NCBI GenBank assembly: GCA_902825875.1
Contig: CADECP010000007.1
Span: 62,001-126,000 of the forward strand
Reading direction: 5' to 3'
DNA from: an uncultured Acidobacteriota bacterium
GTDB taxonomy: Bacteria > Acidobacteriota > Blastocatellia > RBC074
Length of the DNA: 64,000 bases
The notes under the pieces were generated by a model. It had not been told where the DNA came from, searched no databases, and saw only the letters and a list, made by a program, of their open reading frames with translations. Positions 1 to 10,505 of the stretch are shown here, piece after piece; within the stretch, counting starts at the first letter, position 1, and each line of letters opens with the position of its first letter. Made by a program: the position numbers and the translations under genes.

Positions 1-1
1 C

Positions 2-214
2 ACGCGGGTGAAATTCGCCAAGCTGAGCGACGAAGAAATCGGCTGGTACGTGGCGAGCGGCGAACCAATGGACAAGGCTGGCGCTTACGGCATTCAAGGC
101 CACGCCTCGCGTTTTATCGAACGCATCGAAGGCAGTTATTCAAATGTGGTGGGATTGCCGGTGCAGATGGTTTACCGGATGTTGGAAAGTCAAAAGGAAA
201 AAGGCAAAAGTTAA
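2..214 (+). CDS. maf: Maf family nucleotide pyrophosphatase, C-terminal part
   Basis: Only the last 70 or so residues are inside the window; the frame is open to the left edge. The visible part carries the conserved Maf end: [15 protein letters not shown], then [10 protein letters not shown] and YSNVVGLP. Maf proteins are house-cleaning nucleoside triphosphate pyrophosphatases that remove modified or non-canonical nucleotides and are linked to septum formation. The final residues (SQKEKGKS) and the stop codon at 212-214 are encoded by the repeat island that starts at about 188, so the natural C-terminus has been overwritten by repeat sequence. The neighbouring ribA is convergent. Family assignment is firm; the substrate is not visible. 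Confidence 0.9.
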   Translation, partial: TRVKFAKLSDEEIGWYVASGEPMDKAGAYGIQGHASRFIERIEGSYSNVVGLPVQMVYRMLESQKEKGKS

Positions 215-282
215 AAGGCAAAAGTTCGGAAGACAGTCTTTCCCACTTTTGCTTTTTGATATTTGCCTTTTGCCTTTTGATT
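188..282. repeat. Quasi-palindromic word-repeat island, AAAAGGCAAAAG family, copy 1
   Basis: The left half repeats CAAAAGG and GGCAAAAG words and the right half repeats their complement (CTTTTGCCTTTTGA), so the island can fold into a long A/T-rich hairpin. It lies between convergent maf and ribA and contains the maf stop codon. The same words recur at 3096-3185. It might help end transcription from both sides, which is inference. Confidence 0.85.
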
Positions 283-286
283 TCTT

Positions 287-1048
287 TCAAAAGATTCCAT
301 TCAACTGCAACAAATGCCCCATCTTTTCTTTTTTGGTCAGCAGGTATTTGAACGCAGGTTGATTGGCGCTGATTTCCAGCGGGACGCGCTCGACGATTTC
401 CAGTCCGGCGTTGCGCAGCGCGCGGACTTTGTCCGGGTTGTTCGACATCAATTTCAACCGCTGAGCGCCTAACAGCTTGATGACTTCGGCGCATTGGCCG
501 TATTCGCGCTGGTCAATTTCAAATCCCAGCCGAACGTTGGCTTCGATGGTGTCTGCGCCTTCGTCCTGCAAGGCATAAGCGGCGATCTTGTTGACGATGC
601 CAATGCCGCGACCTTCCTGTTGTTGGTAAACGATGATGCCTTTGCCTTCGGACTGGATCAGCTTCATCGCGCGTTGCAATTGAGGGCCGCAATCGCATTT
701 CAGCGAATGAAACACGTCGCCGGTCAGGCATTGCGAATGAATACGAACCAAGGTTGGTTCTTCAGGGTTGATGTCGCCTTTGACCAGAGCGACGAATTCT
801 TCATCGCTGTTGGTGCTGCGAAATCCAACGATACGGAAAGCACCGAATTCGGTTGGCAATTTTGCCTCGGCTGCTTTCTGAACCGTGAATCCTGCTGTTG
901 CTCGGTCTTGCTGTTGTTTCAAACTGTTTTCCTCCTTCAAATATAAACAACCGATGTTGCGCTGGTTCACTGCAATTTCAAACGGACTATAGAAGTCGTC
1001 TGCGCGAATGGTCAACTTCGCCTTTTCGCGCAATTCAAAATAATCCAT
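287..1048 (-). CDS. ribA: GTP cyclohydrolase II
   Basis: Opens the imidazole ring of GTP and releases formate and pyrophosphate, the first step of riboflavin synthesis. The signature [12 protein letters not shown] followed by [11 protein letters not shown] gives the zinc ligands Cys107, Cys118 and Cys120, and QQEGRGIG at 143-150 and LMSNNPDK at 200-207 are the usual GTP-site motifs. At 253 residues it is longer than the roughly 200-residue Escherichia coli enzyme, because of about 60 extra N-terminal residues with no motif I recognise. There is no fused DHBP synthase (RibB) domain, so that activity must be encoded elsewhere. The stop codon lies five bases from a repeat island. Confidence 0.93.
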   Translation of the reverse strand: MDYFELREKAKLTIRADDFYSPFEIAVNQRNIGCLYLKEENSLKQQQDRATAGFTVQKAAEAKLPTEFGAFRIVGFRSTNSDEEFVALVKGDINPEEPTLVRIHSQCLTGDVFHSLKCDCGPQLQRAMKLIQSEGKGIIVYQQQEGRGIGIVNKIAAYALQDEGADTIEANVRLGFEIDQREYGQCAEVIKLLGAQRLKLMSNNPDKVRALRNAGLEIVERVPLEISANQPAFKYLLTKKEKMGHLLQLNGIF

Positions 1049-1145
1049 CGGAGCGGCGCTGGATGTAAGTTACCAAACAAAGGCTGTCCTGGATGTCTGC
1101 GCGACTCTTGAGAAAAACCGGCTCGACCGATATACACGTTGGCAA

Positions 1146-3083
1146 ATGGGTACAACATTCATTCTCTTCATCACATTGCTGGCAACAGCGAACGGAGCCT
1201 GGTTAAGCTGCCTGGTTTGGAAACAGGCGTCGCTACGATTGAGGCTATGCGTTGGCGCGGTCGTCGGTTTGGCATCACTCGCCTGGGTGGCGTTTTTATC
1301 GTCGCTGGCCTTTGGGCTGAACCGGCTTTCAATCGGATTGACGGTGACGATTCTGGCCGCAGGCTTTGCCGCACTGGTCGGAAAAGTTTCCTTCGCCGAG
1401 TTTCGCGCCGGTTTGGAATCAAGCAAGCCGGATAAAACCGCCTTGGCGTATTACGCCGCGTGGACGGCGTTGTTGGCGTGGTTGTTCAGCCGCGTGGTGA
1501 TGTTTTATCCCGACGGATTGCATACGGCTCCGGCAAACAACTTTGGCGATTTGCCGTTTCATTTCGGAGTCATTACTTCGATGGCTTACGGCGAAAACCT
1601 GCCGCCGCAAAATCCCATCTTTGCCGGGATGAAGTTCACTTACCCGTTTCTGATAGATTTCCTGACCGCGTTTTTCATTCGCTGCGGAGCCGATTGGCGC
1701 GCGGCGTTCTTTGTCGAAAACATTGCGTTGGCGCTGGCTCTGGTTTGCGTGATTGAGTTGATGGCCAAACGAATTACCGGAAATCGAATCGCGGGGTATG
1801 TCGCGCCGGTGATTTTTCTGTTCAACGGCGGCTTCGGCTTCATCAACTTCTTTCGCCAGATGTCGGAATTCTTTGCCGATCCAGAACAGGCCAAACTCGG
1901 CCTGGTTCATTTTGTGACGAACCTGCCGAACGCTTACACAATGAACGCCGATCTGTTGTGGGGAGCGAGCAAGATTCCGCTGCGCTGGGGAAACGTGTTC
2001 ACGACCTTGCTGATTCCGCAACGTTCGATGTTGTTCGGATTACCGTTTGTCGCGTTGATTATTTTGCTGTGGTGGATGGCGGTTGGCGAACAAGATCGCG
2101 GCGGACAGGGTTCGCCTCGCCGCCGGTATTTGTTCGCCGCCGGAGTTCTTGCCGGATTGTTGCCGATGCTGCACGCGCATGGATTTTTTTCAGTAGCGAT
2201 TGCCTGCGTGCCAATGGCGTTGTTGTTTTTCTCGATTGACTGGCTGGCGTTTTTCGTCCCGATGGGAGTGCTGGCCGCTCCGCAGGCGTTGTATTTGAGC
2301 GGCACACAGGTCAAAAACGAACTGTTCAAGCTGAAGTTTTTCTGGGAAGCGGGCGAATCCAATCCGCTGCTGTTTTGGGCGGCCAACGCCGGATTGTTCA
2401 TTTTGCTGTTGATGATTTGTTTGTTGGCGAATCGGTTGGCGACGATGCGGCAAGCGACATTTTATCTGCCTTTCGTGTTGTGGTTCATTGTACCGAACGT
2501 CATCAAATTGGCTCCATGGGATTGGGACAACATCAAAGTGCTGGTGTATTGGTCGTTGGCGTCGGCGGCGTTTGTCGCGTTGGTGCTGGCTTTGCTGCTG
2601 GCGCATCGGTGGAACGCATTGAAACTTGCCGGAGCCGTGCTGCTCGTTCTGCTGACGTTGTCCGGCGCGATTGATGTGGTGCGCGCTTTGTCGCCGGTTG
2701 AAAACGTAGGACTGTTCAGCCATGCCGATTTGGAAGTTGCCGAATTGATTCGCCAGCGAACTCCGCCGCGAGCCGTGATTCTGCACGCGCCGATTCATAA
2801 CTCGGTCGTGGCGTTGACTGGTCGCCAATCGGTGATGGGTTATCCCGGTCATTTGTGGACGCACGGAATTGCCTACGGCCAGCGCGAAGCCGACGTAAAA
2901 GCCATCTTTCGCGGCGGAACCGACAGCGCGCGTCCGCTGGTGGCGTTGGGAGTTGATTACGTGGTCATTGGGTCAGCAGAACGTTCCGGCGAAATGGTTG
3001 TCGCCGAAACGTTCTTTTCCGATTCGTTCCCGCTGGTGATTGACCACGCGGGGTACAAGATTTATCAGGTCAAACCGCGCTAA
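1146..3083 (+). CDS. GT-C-like polytopic membrane protein
   Basis: A 645-residue integral membrane protein with roughly a dozen hydrophobic segments. The first large loop (about residues 125-175) contains NNFGDLPFHFG and YPFLIDFL, the kind of acidic loop that carries the catalytic aspartate in GT-C glycosyltransferases using lipid-linked sugars. A soluble tail follows the last membrane segment. I cannot assign a family name; a role in transferring a sugar to a lipid or surface polymer is inference from topology. The start ATG has only a weak ribosome site. It is followed by a repeat island and priA in the same direction. Confidence 0.6.
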   Translation: MGTTFILFITLLATANGAWLSCLVWKQASLRLRLCVGAVVGLASLAWVAFLSSLAFGLNRLSIGLTVTILAAGFAALVGKVSFAEFRAGLESSKPDKTALAYYAAWTALLAWLFSRVVMFYPDGLHTAPANNFGDLPFHFGVITSMAYGENLPPQNPIFAGMKFTYPFLIDFLTAFFIRCGADWRAAFFVENIALALALVCVIELMAKRITGNRIAGYVAPVIFLFNGGFGFINFFRQMSEFFADPEQAKLGLVHFVTNLPNAYTMNADLLWGASKIPLRWGNVFTTLLIPQRSMLFGLPFVALIILLWWMAVGEQDRGGQGSPRRRYLFAAGVLAGLLPMLHAHGFFSVAIACVPMALLFFSIDWLAFFVPMGVLAAPQALYLSGTQVKNELFKLKFFWEAGESNPLLFWAANAGLFILLLMICLLANRLATMRQATFYLPFVLWFIVPNVIKLAPWDWDNIKVLVYWSLASAAFVALVLALLLAHRWNALKLAGAVLLVLLTLSGAIDVVRALSPVENVGLFSHADLEVAELIRQRTPPRAVILHAPIHNSVVALTGRQSVMGYPGHLWTHGIAYGQREADVKAIFRGGTDSARPLVALGVDYVVIGSAERSGEMVVAETFFSDSFPLVIDHAGYKIYQVKPR

Positions 3084-3095
3084 GCGGTTTTCGGA

Positions 3096-3185
3096 AATCA
3101 AAAGGCAAAAGGCAAAAGTCAAAAATCAAAAGGGCGGTGCTTTTCATTTTTGACTTTTGAGATTTGCCTTTTGCCTTTTGCTTTT
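3096..3185. repeat. Quasi-palindromic word-repeat island, AAAAGGCAAAAG family, copy 2
   Basis: The left arm is built from CAAAAGGCAAAAGGC and GTCAAAAATCAAAAG; the right arm has the complements TTTTTGACTTTTG and TTTGCCTTTTGCC. The island ends one base before the priA ATG and also supplies an in-frame upstream ATG at 3150 that could be mistaken for the gene start. It is the same family as 188-282. Confidence 0.88.
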
Positions 3186-5660
3186 ATGTTTGCTGAAGTC
3201 GCCATTCCGCTCAACGTTCATCAAACTTTCACCTACCGATTGCCGGACGCCATCGCCGTCAACGCTAAACCCGGCGCGCGCGTGCTGGTTCCGTTCGGGC
3301 GGCAGTTGCTGACCGGGTACATAGTTGATCTGCACGCGACGCTGGAAGAAGCCGGGCAAGCCGACGAAAGTTTCCAAATCAAGGAAGTCGAGGAGTTGTT
3401 CGACATTGAACCGCTGGTGACGCCGGAACTGCTGGATTTGACCAAGTGGATTGCTGATTATTATTACGCGCCGTGGGGCGAAACCATCAAAAGCAGTTTG
3501 CCCGCAGGCATCAACACCGACGCCGAAGCCCTGTTCACCATCACCGAAGCTGGCCGCGAAGCTCTGACCGAAGCGAAAGCCAAACGCCCGCAGCTTGTCG
3601 CAAAAATGGAGGCTCTGGAATTCATCGCCCAAAAAGACGAAACGCCGATGAACGAACTGGTCAAACAGTTCGAGAAAAACCGCGCCTCCGCTATCGCCCG
3701 CGAATTGCAAAAAGCCAACTTCGTGATGGTCAAACGCCAGTTGCAAACGGCCAGCGTTAAAGCCAAAAAACAGCAAGCCGTTCGGCTGATCCAGCAGGTT
3801 CCCGCCGAAGGCAAACCTCTCAATGAACAGCAACAAAACGTCATCAAGCTGTTGGCCGAATCCGCTGAAGCCATCGCGCTAAGCGAATTGACGGAACGTG
3901 CCGATGTCAGCCCTTCAGTCATCCGCACGCTGGAAAAGCGCGGTTGCGTTGAAGTGTTCACGCGCGAAGTGCGCCGCGATCCGCTGGCTCACTTGCCGGT
4001 TCAGTACCCCGACCGTCAGGGAGGGGATTTTGATTTGACGCTGACCGACAAACAACAAGCGGCGCTCGACGACATCACGGCCAAACTTGGCGAAGACAAA
4101 TACGCGGCATTTCTACTGCACGGCGTCACGGGCAGCGGCAAAACGGAAATTTACATTCGCGCGATGCATGCGACTTTGGAGAAGGGAAAAACCGCGTTGA
4201 TGCTGGTTCCCGAAATTTCGCTGACGCCGATGTTCGCGCGAAGGTTGCGAGCGCATTTCGGCGACGCTGTGGCGATTTTGCATTCGTCGCTTTCCGACGG
4301 CGAACGATTGGACGAATGGAACCGGCTGCGCCGCGGCGAAGCCCGTGTCTGCATCGGAGCGCGTTCGGGCGTGTTCGCTCCGATGCCAAATGTCGGCTTG
4401 ATTGTCGTGGATGAAGAGCACGAAGCTTCATACAAGCAGGACGAAACTCCGCGCTATCACGGACGCGACACCGCTATCATGCGAGCGCATCAAGCCGGAG
4501 CCGTCATAATTTTGGGCAGCGCCACGCCTTCGATGGAAACATTCCACAACGCCCACACTGGCAAATATCACTATCTGAAACTGGATGAACGCATAGGTGG
4601 GCGGCGCTTGGCCGAAGTCGAAATCGTAGACATGCGGCAGGTCTTCAATCGTCACGGCAAGCAGCAGGTCTTTTCCGACGAAATGAAGCAGGCGGTTTTA
4701 CAAAACGCCGAACGCGGCGAACAGACGCTGGTTTTGCTCAACCGGCGAGGTTTTTCGGCTTCGCTGATTTGTCGAAGCTGCGGCCATCGCGCGGGTTGCC
4801 CGAATTGCGACGTGGCGTTGACCTTTCACAAAATCGAATCGCGGTTGATTTGTCATTACTGCAATCATCACGAACGAGTTCCGCGCCAGTGCCCGACGTG
4901 TCAGGGTGCGTTCATTTACTACGTCGGCGAAGGAACCGAGCAGATCGAATCTTTGCTGAAAGAGCTTTACCCGCAAATGCGAATTTCGCGGCTTGATCGT
5001 GACACCACCCGGCGGCGCGGAGCTTTTGAAAAACTACTCAACGAATTTGCCAGCGGCGACATTGATTTGATGGTCGGAACTCAGATGATTGCCAAAGGGC
5101 ACGATTTTCCGAACGTCACTCTGGTATGTGTGATTTCGGTGGACGCCGGATTATCCATGCCCGATTTCCGAGCCGCCGAACGCACGTTTCAACTGCTGAC
5201 CCAAGTCGCCGGGCGAGCCGGGCGCGGAGACAAACCCGGTCGAGTCATTATTCAAAGCTATCACACGGAACATTACGCGCTGGAATTCGCCAAAGAGCAG
5301 AACTACGAAAAGTTTTACGCGCGCGAAATTCACTTTCGCCAGAACATGCACTACCCGCCGTTTGTCGCGCTGATCAACGTACTCATCAAAAACGCTGACT
5401 TTGGCAAAGCGGCTTATCTGGCGTCGGAACTCGCCCAACGCATCAAATCCGCCGATGCCGAAAAGGTGCTGAAAGTTCTCGGCCCGGCTCCGGCTCCGCT
5501 GGCTCGATTGAAAGGCGAACATCGCTTGCAGGTACTCATCAAAACCCGCTACCGCCGCCAGGCACGCGAAGCTCTGGACGCCGCGATGTTGGGCTTGAAG
5601 GAAACTCAGCAGGATTTGCGACCGGTGACGATTGAAGTTGATCCGGTGAATTTGATGTAA
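3186..5660 (+). CDS. priA: Primosomal protein N' (replication restart helicase PriA)
   Basis: A 3' to 5' superfamily 2 helicase that loads the replisome at stalled forks and D-loops. Seen here: the N-terminal 3'-DNA-binding domain (starting [10 protein letters not shown]), Walker [10 protein letters not shown] at about 313, the DEEH box at about 408, and an eight-cysteine zinc-binding insertion at about 528-572 (CRSCGH, CPNCD, CHYCNH, CPTCQG). At 824 residues it has normal length. I take the ATG at 3186, because the 12 codons before it are pure repeat sequence and the PriA family begins at MF(A/S)EVA-like sequence. Confidence 0.95.
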   Translation: MFAEVAIPLNVHQTFTYRLPDAIAVNAKPGARVLVPFGRQLLTGYIVDLHATLEEAGQADESFQIKEVEELFDIEPLVTPELLDLTKWIADYYYAPWGETIKSSLPAGINTDAEALFTITEAGREALTEAKAKRPQLVAKMEALEFIAQKDETPMNELVKQFEKNRASAIARELQKANFVMVKRQLQTASVKAKKQQAVRLIQQVPAEGKPLNEQQQNVIKLLAESAEAIALSELTERADVSPSVIRTLEKRGCVEVFTREVRRDPLAHLPVQYPDRQGGDFDLTLTDKQQAALDDITAKLGEDKYAAFLLHGVTGSGKTEIYIRAMHATLEKGKTALMLVPEISLTPMFARRLRAHFGDAVAILHSSLSDGERLDEWNRLRRGEARVCIGARSGVFAPMPNVGLIVVDEEHEASYKQDETPRYHGRDTAIMRAHQAGAVIILGSATPSMETFHNAHTGKYHYLKLDERIGGRRLAEVEIVDMRQVFNRHGKQQVFSDEMKQAVLQNAERGEQTLVLLNRRGFSASLICRSCGHRAGCPNCDVALTFHKIESRLICHYCNHHERVPRQCPTCQGAFIYYVGEGTEQIESLLKELYPQMRISRLDRDTTRRRGAFEKLLNEFASGDIDLMVGTQMIAKGHDFPNVTLVCVISVDAGLSMPDFRAAERTFQLLTQVAGRAGRGDKPGRVIIQSYHTEHYALEFAKEQNYEKFYAREIHFRQNMHYPPFVALINVLIKNADFGKAAYLASELAQRIKSADAEKVLKVLGPAPAPLARLKGEHRLQVLIKTRYRRQAREALDAAMLGLKETQQDLRPVTIEVDPVNLM

Positions 5661-5738
5661 GGTAACTCATTTCTTCTTAGGTTGGCGTGATAAGATTGGC
5701 GCTCAAAACGAAACATCCGATTTGAAAGTCACCACAAA

Positions 5739-8700
5739 ATGTCACTCAAAAAATATCTGACAGCCATTGCCGGAACTGGCGCAGTAAGTGAAACGGCGCT
5801 TTACACCTCGCTGGCGACGCACATTCTCAGTGGGGTTCTTGGCTACGAATCAAAGCTCTACGCAATTAACAAAGCTGGCGCGAAAGGAATTCCCGATATA
5901 CGCATCTATTCCGGCGAAGACGGCTCGGAATGGATTGTTTGCGAAGCCAAACTCGATGACGACGACATTAGAAAAGATGCGCGACGGCGCAAGATTTGGA
6001 AGGAGCAAATTCTTGAACGTGGCTACATTCGCGCTGAAACTTTTTACGTTCTTTTGTGCGCTCCACGCACTTTTTACGTTTGTGATTTGCAAGGCGAAAT
6101 TCTAGATGGCGTGCATGTAGAAGAAGGCGAGTTGCTTGAAATCAAATCGCAAACCCGACTGCCGGTTGATGATCACAATTTCCGAACGCTTCTGAATCGA
6201 ATCACTTATCAGGCATCAATCGAGCGTCCTCAATACGAGCAATTTCGCCAAGGCAATCTTCCCAGCGGGCATACCCCCCTTTCACCTGAAACGATTGGCA
6301 ACCTTCAGGAGACTTTCGATTTTGCCATTCGCAATCTGAAAACCTATTGCTCTCAGGTTTACAACCAACTCAAGCAGGAACACCGCGATGCCACAGAGCA
6401 AATTAAAAAAGCGGAAAAGCGATTAGCAGATGTTGGTTCTGATGCAAAGCTACAAAAATCCGTCTTGGCGCAGATTCGACGATTGAAACGTAAACATCGT
6501 CTTGTGCTGCAACTGTTCGACATTGATTACCCTCAATTCAAACATGACCAGACTTATGCCGGCACTGAGAAAGAAGAGCATTTTGAAGACATCTTCATCA
6601 CCAATACCGCCTACGTGGCGCTCAGCCGTCTTTTCTTTGTCAGAATATGCGAAGACATTGGCCTGACCACCCGTAAAGTTTCGCACGAAGGCCCCAGTCT
6701 TTGGCGACGTTTTGTTGATCACATCAAAGACAGTTATCAGGATTTGATCGAGATTGCATACAAAGATGTCGCCCACGTTTATTCCCAACTCTTTGAAGAG
6801 ACTGTTTTCGATTGGTATGGACACGGCAACGGACAGCTTAATGACATTCTCGAACGCATTCTTTTTCGTTTGAATGCCTTTTCTTTCAAAGATGTCAGCC
6901 GCGACTTGCTGGGCAGCATTTACCAATACTTCCGCCCAAAAACAGAACGAAAACGCCTGGGTGAATACTACACCGCCGAAGAAGCTGTTGATTACATCCT
7001 GTCGCAAACCGGCATCGCCAATGACCGGGAAGTCATGAATAAACGCATTCTCGATCCTTCCTGTGGATCGTTTACTTTCGGAGTTCGCGCGCTGCCGCCT
7101 TTGCTGAAAAGAGGCGAACATCTATCTCCTGAAAATCGCCTGGAACTCGTGCGGCGATGCCTGGTTGGTTACGACATCAATCCTTTTTCGGTCTTCCTTT
7201 CGCATTTGAGTCTGCTGTTTGCCACTCTCGACATTTACCTGGAAGCCAAAGGGAAAAACAAAAATTACGTGGTTCCCGGCTTTAACATTCACAACAGAAA
7301 TTCGCTCACTTACATCTCTCAAGAAGATGACCTCGCCACAGATGAAGTTGAAGTCAAAACTGAAGAGCGCGTAGATTATGTGATTGGCAATCCACCATTT
7401 GTCCGCAACGAACGGCTACCTATCGAAGACCGCGAAGTTCTCAACGATCAATTCTCGGCAATCAAAAGCGGCAACACCGACCTTTCGGCTTATTTCCTGT
7501 ACTACGCCATGAAGTATTGGCTGAAAGAAGGCGGCGTTTTGGGGATGGTCGCACCAATCGGCATCGTAAACACAAAAATGGCCGAACTTTTGCGGGGACA
7601 ACTGAGCGAGTATGCGATTTTTCAGATTGTCTCTTTGGAGTGGATGGCCAAGGAGATTTTCCCGGATGCGGACATTATCCCGATGCTTATTTTCATCAAA
7701 AAAGAGCGTCCGAAGAAAAATCACAAAATTACAATTGTGACCGGGCTTCGCCACAAAACCGAGCTACGGCAAGCTATGGAGGAGAAAGGATTCTTTGCGA
7801 AACACGCTTCACACCTTGATTATCAGAAATGGCTTGCCCTTAGCCCGACTAGCGATTGGCCTATAGAAGTGAAAATTGATGATTTGGCTCTACTGGAAAA
7901 ATTGAATAAGCATTCCAATCTTGGAAGTATTGTTAGCGCAACGTTAGGGGTGACACTTGCAGGAGCACAAATAACCCGCCCTCTTACTTCGAAGAAGAAA
8001 AGGAAGTCTGAAATCCCATTTCTCAAAGGGCAACACATTTGCACCTTCAACTTACCGACAATTGAGGAAATGGTAGAAAGTGACGAATTGATTGATCTCG
8101 ACAAACTTAGTGAATCCAGAACCGCAAGCATCTGGAAAGATTTGAATTTTTATCAGGAACACATTGGCCAGCGGGATGAATCTGGTTTGGGTAGAGATGA
8201 TTACAATGGCAATGGATTACTGAACGATCACCCTAGCGATACTCTTTGCTGCTTCGTGCCCGCAATTTACGTCACGATGGCCGCTGCGGTAGGGGATCCA
8301 CTCGAAATCAGCACAAACGATAGCGCAGTAGTCATAACGCCTTACAAATACAGCGCCCATGTTATTGCCGCAATCATCAACTCGCGCATCTCACGCTATT
8401 ACTCGTTTATGCTTTTGCGCTCCGCGCTGCTCCTTCGCCGAAGAGCACATTGGTATCCACGGACAGTTGAAAACTTGCCGCTGCCGAATCTGAAAGACGC
8501 CCAAGCCAAACAACTGCATAAGCTTTCCAAGGAGGCTTCCGAAATTTCGCGGGGAGTCCATTTGAATGAACTCGACGCTTATCTGGGTTTGATGGGAGAA
8601 CAACAGCAACTGACAAAGGCTGGTTTTCTGGGTATTCAGTGGTCAGACAACAGTGCCCCCATTGATCGTGATGACCTGACAGCCGGTAAGGTACTAGGCT

Positions 8701-9104
8701 CGACCTTGAAAGTCGGCACGCTGGAAATCACTGGCGAAAATCAGTCATTGGAGTTGTTGCGACTTGGTTTGCTTGCCACTGACAAGGAAGAGATTGAAGT
8801 CGAAACAATTCAAAACATACTTTTGCCAAGTGAGTCTGTCGAACGACTTCGAATTGCCGAGCAGGTAACGGGCGTGTCCGCGAATCTGGATCGCATTAAA
8901 TCCAGAATGGAGCAAATCTGTGAGGCAATAGACGAAATCGTTGCTGAAGGGGTGGGACTGGCGCCCAATGAGCACGAAATCATTCGCCAACGTTGTCAGG
9001 AATTTCCGTTATCTGTGACAGTCGAACGGCCACGTTATGTCTGGAGTCCTGACCGCAAGCGCCAAGCTCGTCGCATTTACGAACCGGGCAAACGCTTCAA
9101 GTAG
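5739..9104 (+). CDS. Single-chain type IIG-like restriction-modification enzyme (N6-adenine methyltransferase with nuclease domain)
   Basis: This 1121-residue protein combines the parts of a type IIG enzyme. The N-terminus has a PD-(D/E)xK-like site (PDIRIY at about 52, then CEAKLDD at about 67-72). A helical linker follows, and the adenine methyltransferase core has GEYYTAEEAVDYIL (about 408), DPSCGSFTFG (SAM-binding motif I, about 439) and the catalytic NPPF (about 550). The C-terminal third resembles a TaqI/Eco57I-type target recognition region. It would methylate and cut at its own recognition site. Its codon and base use is visibly more A+T-rich than priA, in keeping with transfer. No separate specificity subunit lies nearby. 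Confidence 0.82.
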   Translation: MSLKKYLTAIAGTGAVSETALYTSLATHILSGVLGYESKLYAINKAGAKGIPDIRIYSGEDGSEWIVCEAKLDDDDIRKDARRRKIWKEQILERGYIRAETFYVLLCAPRTFYVCDLQGEILDGVHVEEGELLEIKSQTRLPVDDHNFRTLLNRITYQASIERPQYEQFRQGNLPSGHTPLSPETIGNLQETFDFAIRNLKTYCSQVYNQLKQEHRDATEQIKKAEKRLADVGSDAKLQKSVLAQIRRLKRKHRLVLQLFDIDYPQFKHDQTYAGTEKEEHFEDIFITNTAYVALSRLFFVRICEDIGLTTRKVSHEGPSLWRRFVDHIKDSYQDLIEIAYKDVAHVYSQLFEETVFDWYGHGNGQLNDILERILFRLNAFSFKDVSRDLLGSIYQYFRPKTERKRLGEYYTAEEAVDYILSQTGIANDREVMNKRILDPSCGSFTFGVRALPPLLKRGEHLSPENRLELVRRCLVGYDINPFSVFLSHLSLLFATLDIYLEAKGKNKNYVVPGFNIHNRNSLTYISQEDDLATDEVEVKTEERVDYVIGNPPFVRNERLPIEDREVLNDQFSAIKSGNTDLSAYFLYYAMKYWLKEGGVLGMVAPIGIVNTKMAELLRGQLSEYAIFQIVSLEWMAKEIFPDADIIPMLIFIKKERPKKNHKITIVTGLRHKTELRQAMEEKGFFAKHASHLDYQKWLALSPTSDWPIEVKIDDLALLEKLNKHSNLGSIVSATLGVTLAGAQITRPLTSKKKRKSEIPFLKGQHICTFNLPTIEEMVESDELIDLDKLSESRTASIWKDLNFYQEHIGQRDESGLGRDDYNGNGLLNDHPSDTLCCFVPAIYVTMAAAVGDPLEISTNDSAVVITPYKYSAHVIAAIINSRISRYYSFMLLRSALLLRRRAHWYPRTVENLPLPNLKDAQAKQLHKLSKEASEISRGVHLNELDAYLGLMGEQQQLTKAGFLGIQWSDNSAPIDRDDLTAGKVLGSTLKVGTLEITGENQSLELLRLGLLATDKEEIEVETIQNILLPSESVERLRIAEQVTGVSANLDRIKSRMEQICEAIDEIVAEGVGLAPNEHEIIRQRCQEFPLSVTVERPRYVWSPDRKRQARRIYEPGKRFK

Positions 9105-9111
9105 AATTTGT

Positions 9112-9378
9112 ATGAGCAAAATGCACGAACATCTGTGTCGGATCGTAAAACACTTACCCAGCGACTTTGAGCCATACGGAAACAGAAGTCGAACTGAGGA
9201 TTGGGACCCGGACTGTTCTTGCGGCTGCAAACATTTCCTACCTCTCGAAGGCGAACTTCGTTCTGATTGGGGAGTTTGTTCCAATCCGGCAAGCCCAAGA
9301 GTTGGGTTGCTGACTTTTGAACATCAAGGCTGCCGAGAATTTGAAGAAGACGAAACCATTGAATTCGACGACTTATGA
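9112..9378 (+). CDS. Small Cys-containing protein of unknown function
   Basis: Encodes 88 residues beginning [17 protein letters not shown] cluster of conserved-looking features ([43 protein letters not shown]) suggests a metal- or redox-active small domain; I have an uncertain memory of similar sequences in uncharacterised families. It begins 7 bases after the restriction-modification gene and its stop overlaps the start of the next gene (ATGA at 9375-9378), so all three may be translated together. It could be an accessory of the restriction system or an unrelated passenger. Confidence 0.6.
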   Translation: MSKMHEHLCRIVKHLPSDFEPYGNRSRTEDWDPDCSCGCKHFLPLEGELRSDWGVCSNPASPRVGLLTFEHQGCREFEEDETIEFDDL

Positions 9379-10505
9379 ACGACACACCCAAAACAGGTTT
9401 GAATGTCCCGGCGGTCACCGTGGTGGATGGCTGCGGGCGAGTCATTGCCGACGAACAACGAAAAGTCTTTCGCCACTTAGTTCAGAACGGACGAGGCGCG
9501 GATATGATTTTTGGCGTCGGCACGACCGGCGAATGGAATCGCTTGGCCAATGTCGAACGCCAGCGCGTGATGGAAATCCAGGTGGACGAAGTCCGGCGAA
9601 TCAACGCAAACCTCGCCGACCACCGACCACCGACCACCGACCACCAACTACCGACCACCGACCACCAATTCGTCGAAGCCTGGGTGGGCGTCAACGGCAA
9701 AACGCGCAAAGAGATTTTGGACAATCTGGATTTAGCGATTCGGCTGGGAGTGGATGCGGCGGTGATCGCTCCGCTGGCGATTGAAGATTTGCCGGAATTC
9801 GAGATCGTGCGGTTCTTTCAACGCGACATTACCGATTTGCTTGAAGCGGCCAATTCCGCCATGCCGGTGTTTCTGTACGACAACGCAGACATTGCCGCCG
9901 CCGGACAACCGCCGCACATTCGCACGCAGATCGTCAAACATCTGAGCCGGTTGCCGTGGGTTCACGGGTTGAAGGTGTCGGCCACGCGCCGCGTGTTGGG
10001 CAATTACACAAAAGCCGCGCTGCATTACAAACAGCCCGGCGAGTTTGCGATTTACGTCGGCAACGCGATGCTGATTTTCGATCTGTATCGCCCCAGCCAT
10101 TCGTTGTGGGATCGGTTTCGTGAAGGCTGGCGAGATTACCTGTTGAACGATGCCGTTCCGGTCGGAGTTGTTTCCGGCCCCGCGAACTGCATGCCGCGCG
10201 AATGGCAAAAAGCCTGGCGCGTGTGTTGGGCTGGCGACGAAGAATTGACAGATGTGTACCAGAAAATTTGCGAAGACTTTGAAACCATCTGCGGTTTTGA
10301 GGAAAACGGCCAGCGAGTGAAAAAGACCATCGCCTGTGTGAAATACGCGATGGAAATTGACGGCGCGATTGCGTCCAGCGAAGTTTGTGCGGGAACGAAA
10401 GCGTTGACGGCTGACCAGCGAACGATCTTCAAGGATCGGTATCTGGCGCTGCGGGAACAGGTGAAACGTTCGATTGATCCACTATGGCAAACAACGTGTC
10501 AGTAG
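9375..10505 (+). CDS. Dihydrodipicolinate synthase (DapA)-family lyase/aldolase
   Basis: A class I aldolase-fold enzyme: [12 protein letters not shown] is the GTTGE pyruvate-binding loop, FLYDNADI gives the catalytic tyrosine, and HGLKVSATR carries the Schiff-base lysine. At 376 residues it is longer than typical DapA (about 290), with an extra C-terminal helical region. Two oddities are visible: a 9616-9668 CCGACCACCGA tract adds a His/Pro/Thr stretch ([10 protein letters not shown] and a second unit) in the loop before the next beta strand, and the last codons and TAG stop (10503-10505) come from a repeat island. The substrate is probably a 2-keto sugar acid or pyruvate donor rather than lysine precursors; this is inference. 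Confidence 0.8.
   Translation: MNDTPKTGLNVPAVTVVDGCGRVIADEQRKVFRHLVQNGRGADMIFGVGTTGEWNRLANVERQRVMEIQVDEVRRINANLADHRPPTTDHQLPTTDHQFVEAWVGVNGKTRKEILDNLDLAIRLGVDAAVIAPLAIEDLPEFEIVRFFQRDITDLLEAANSAMPVFLYDNADIAAAGQPPHIRTQIVKHLSRLPWVHGLKVSATRRVLGNYTKAALHYKQPGEFAIYVGNAMLIFDLYRPSHSLWDRFREGWRDYLLNDAVPVGVVSGPANCMPREWQKAWRVCWAGDEELTDVYQKICEDFETICGFEENGQRVKKTIACVKYAMEIDGAIASSEVCAGTKALTADQRTIFKDRYLALREQVKRSIDPLWQTTCQ
9616..9668 (+). repeat. In-frame CCGACCACCGA tandem word tract
   Basis: Tandem copies of the 7-base word CCGACCA with one degenerate unit, entirely inside the DapA-family gene. Seven-base units shift frame each copy, giving the mixed [10 protein letters not shown] reading. No complementary arm is present, unlike the intergenic islands. 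Confidence 0.85.

Noticed and set aside
188..282. CRISPR-like array
   Set aside because: Words are short, degenerate and palindromic, with no evenly spaced direct repeats or unique spacers; the same holds for all islands.
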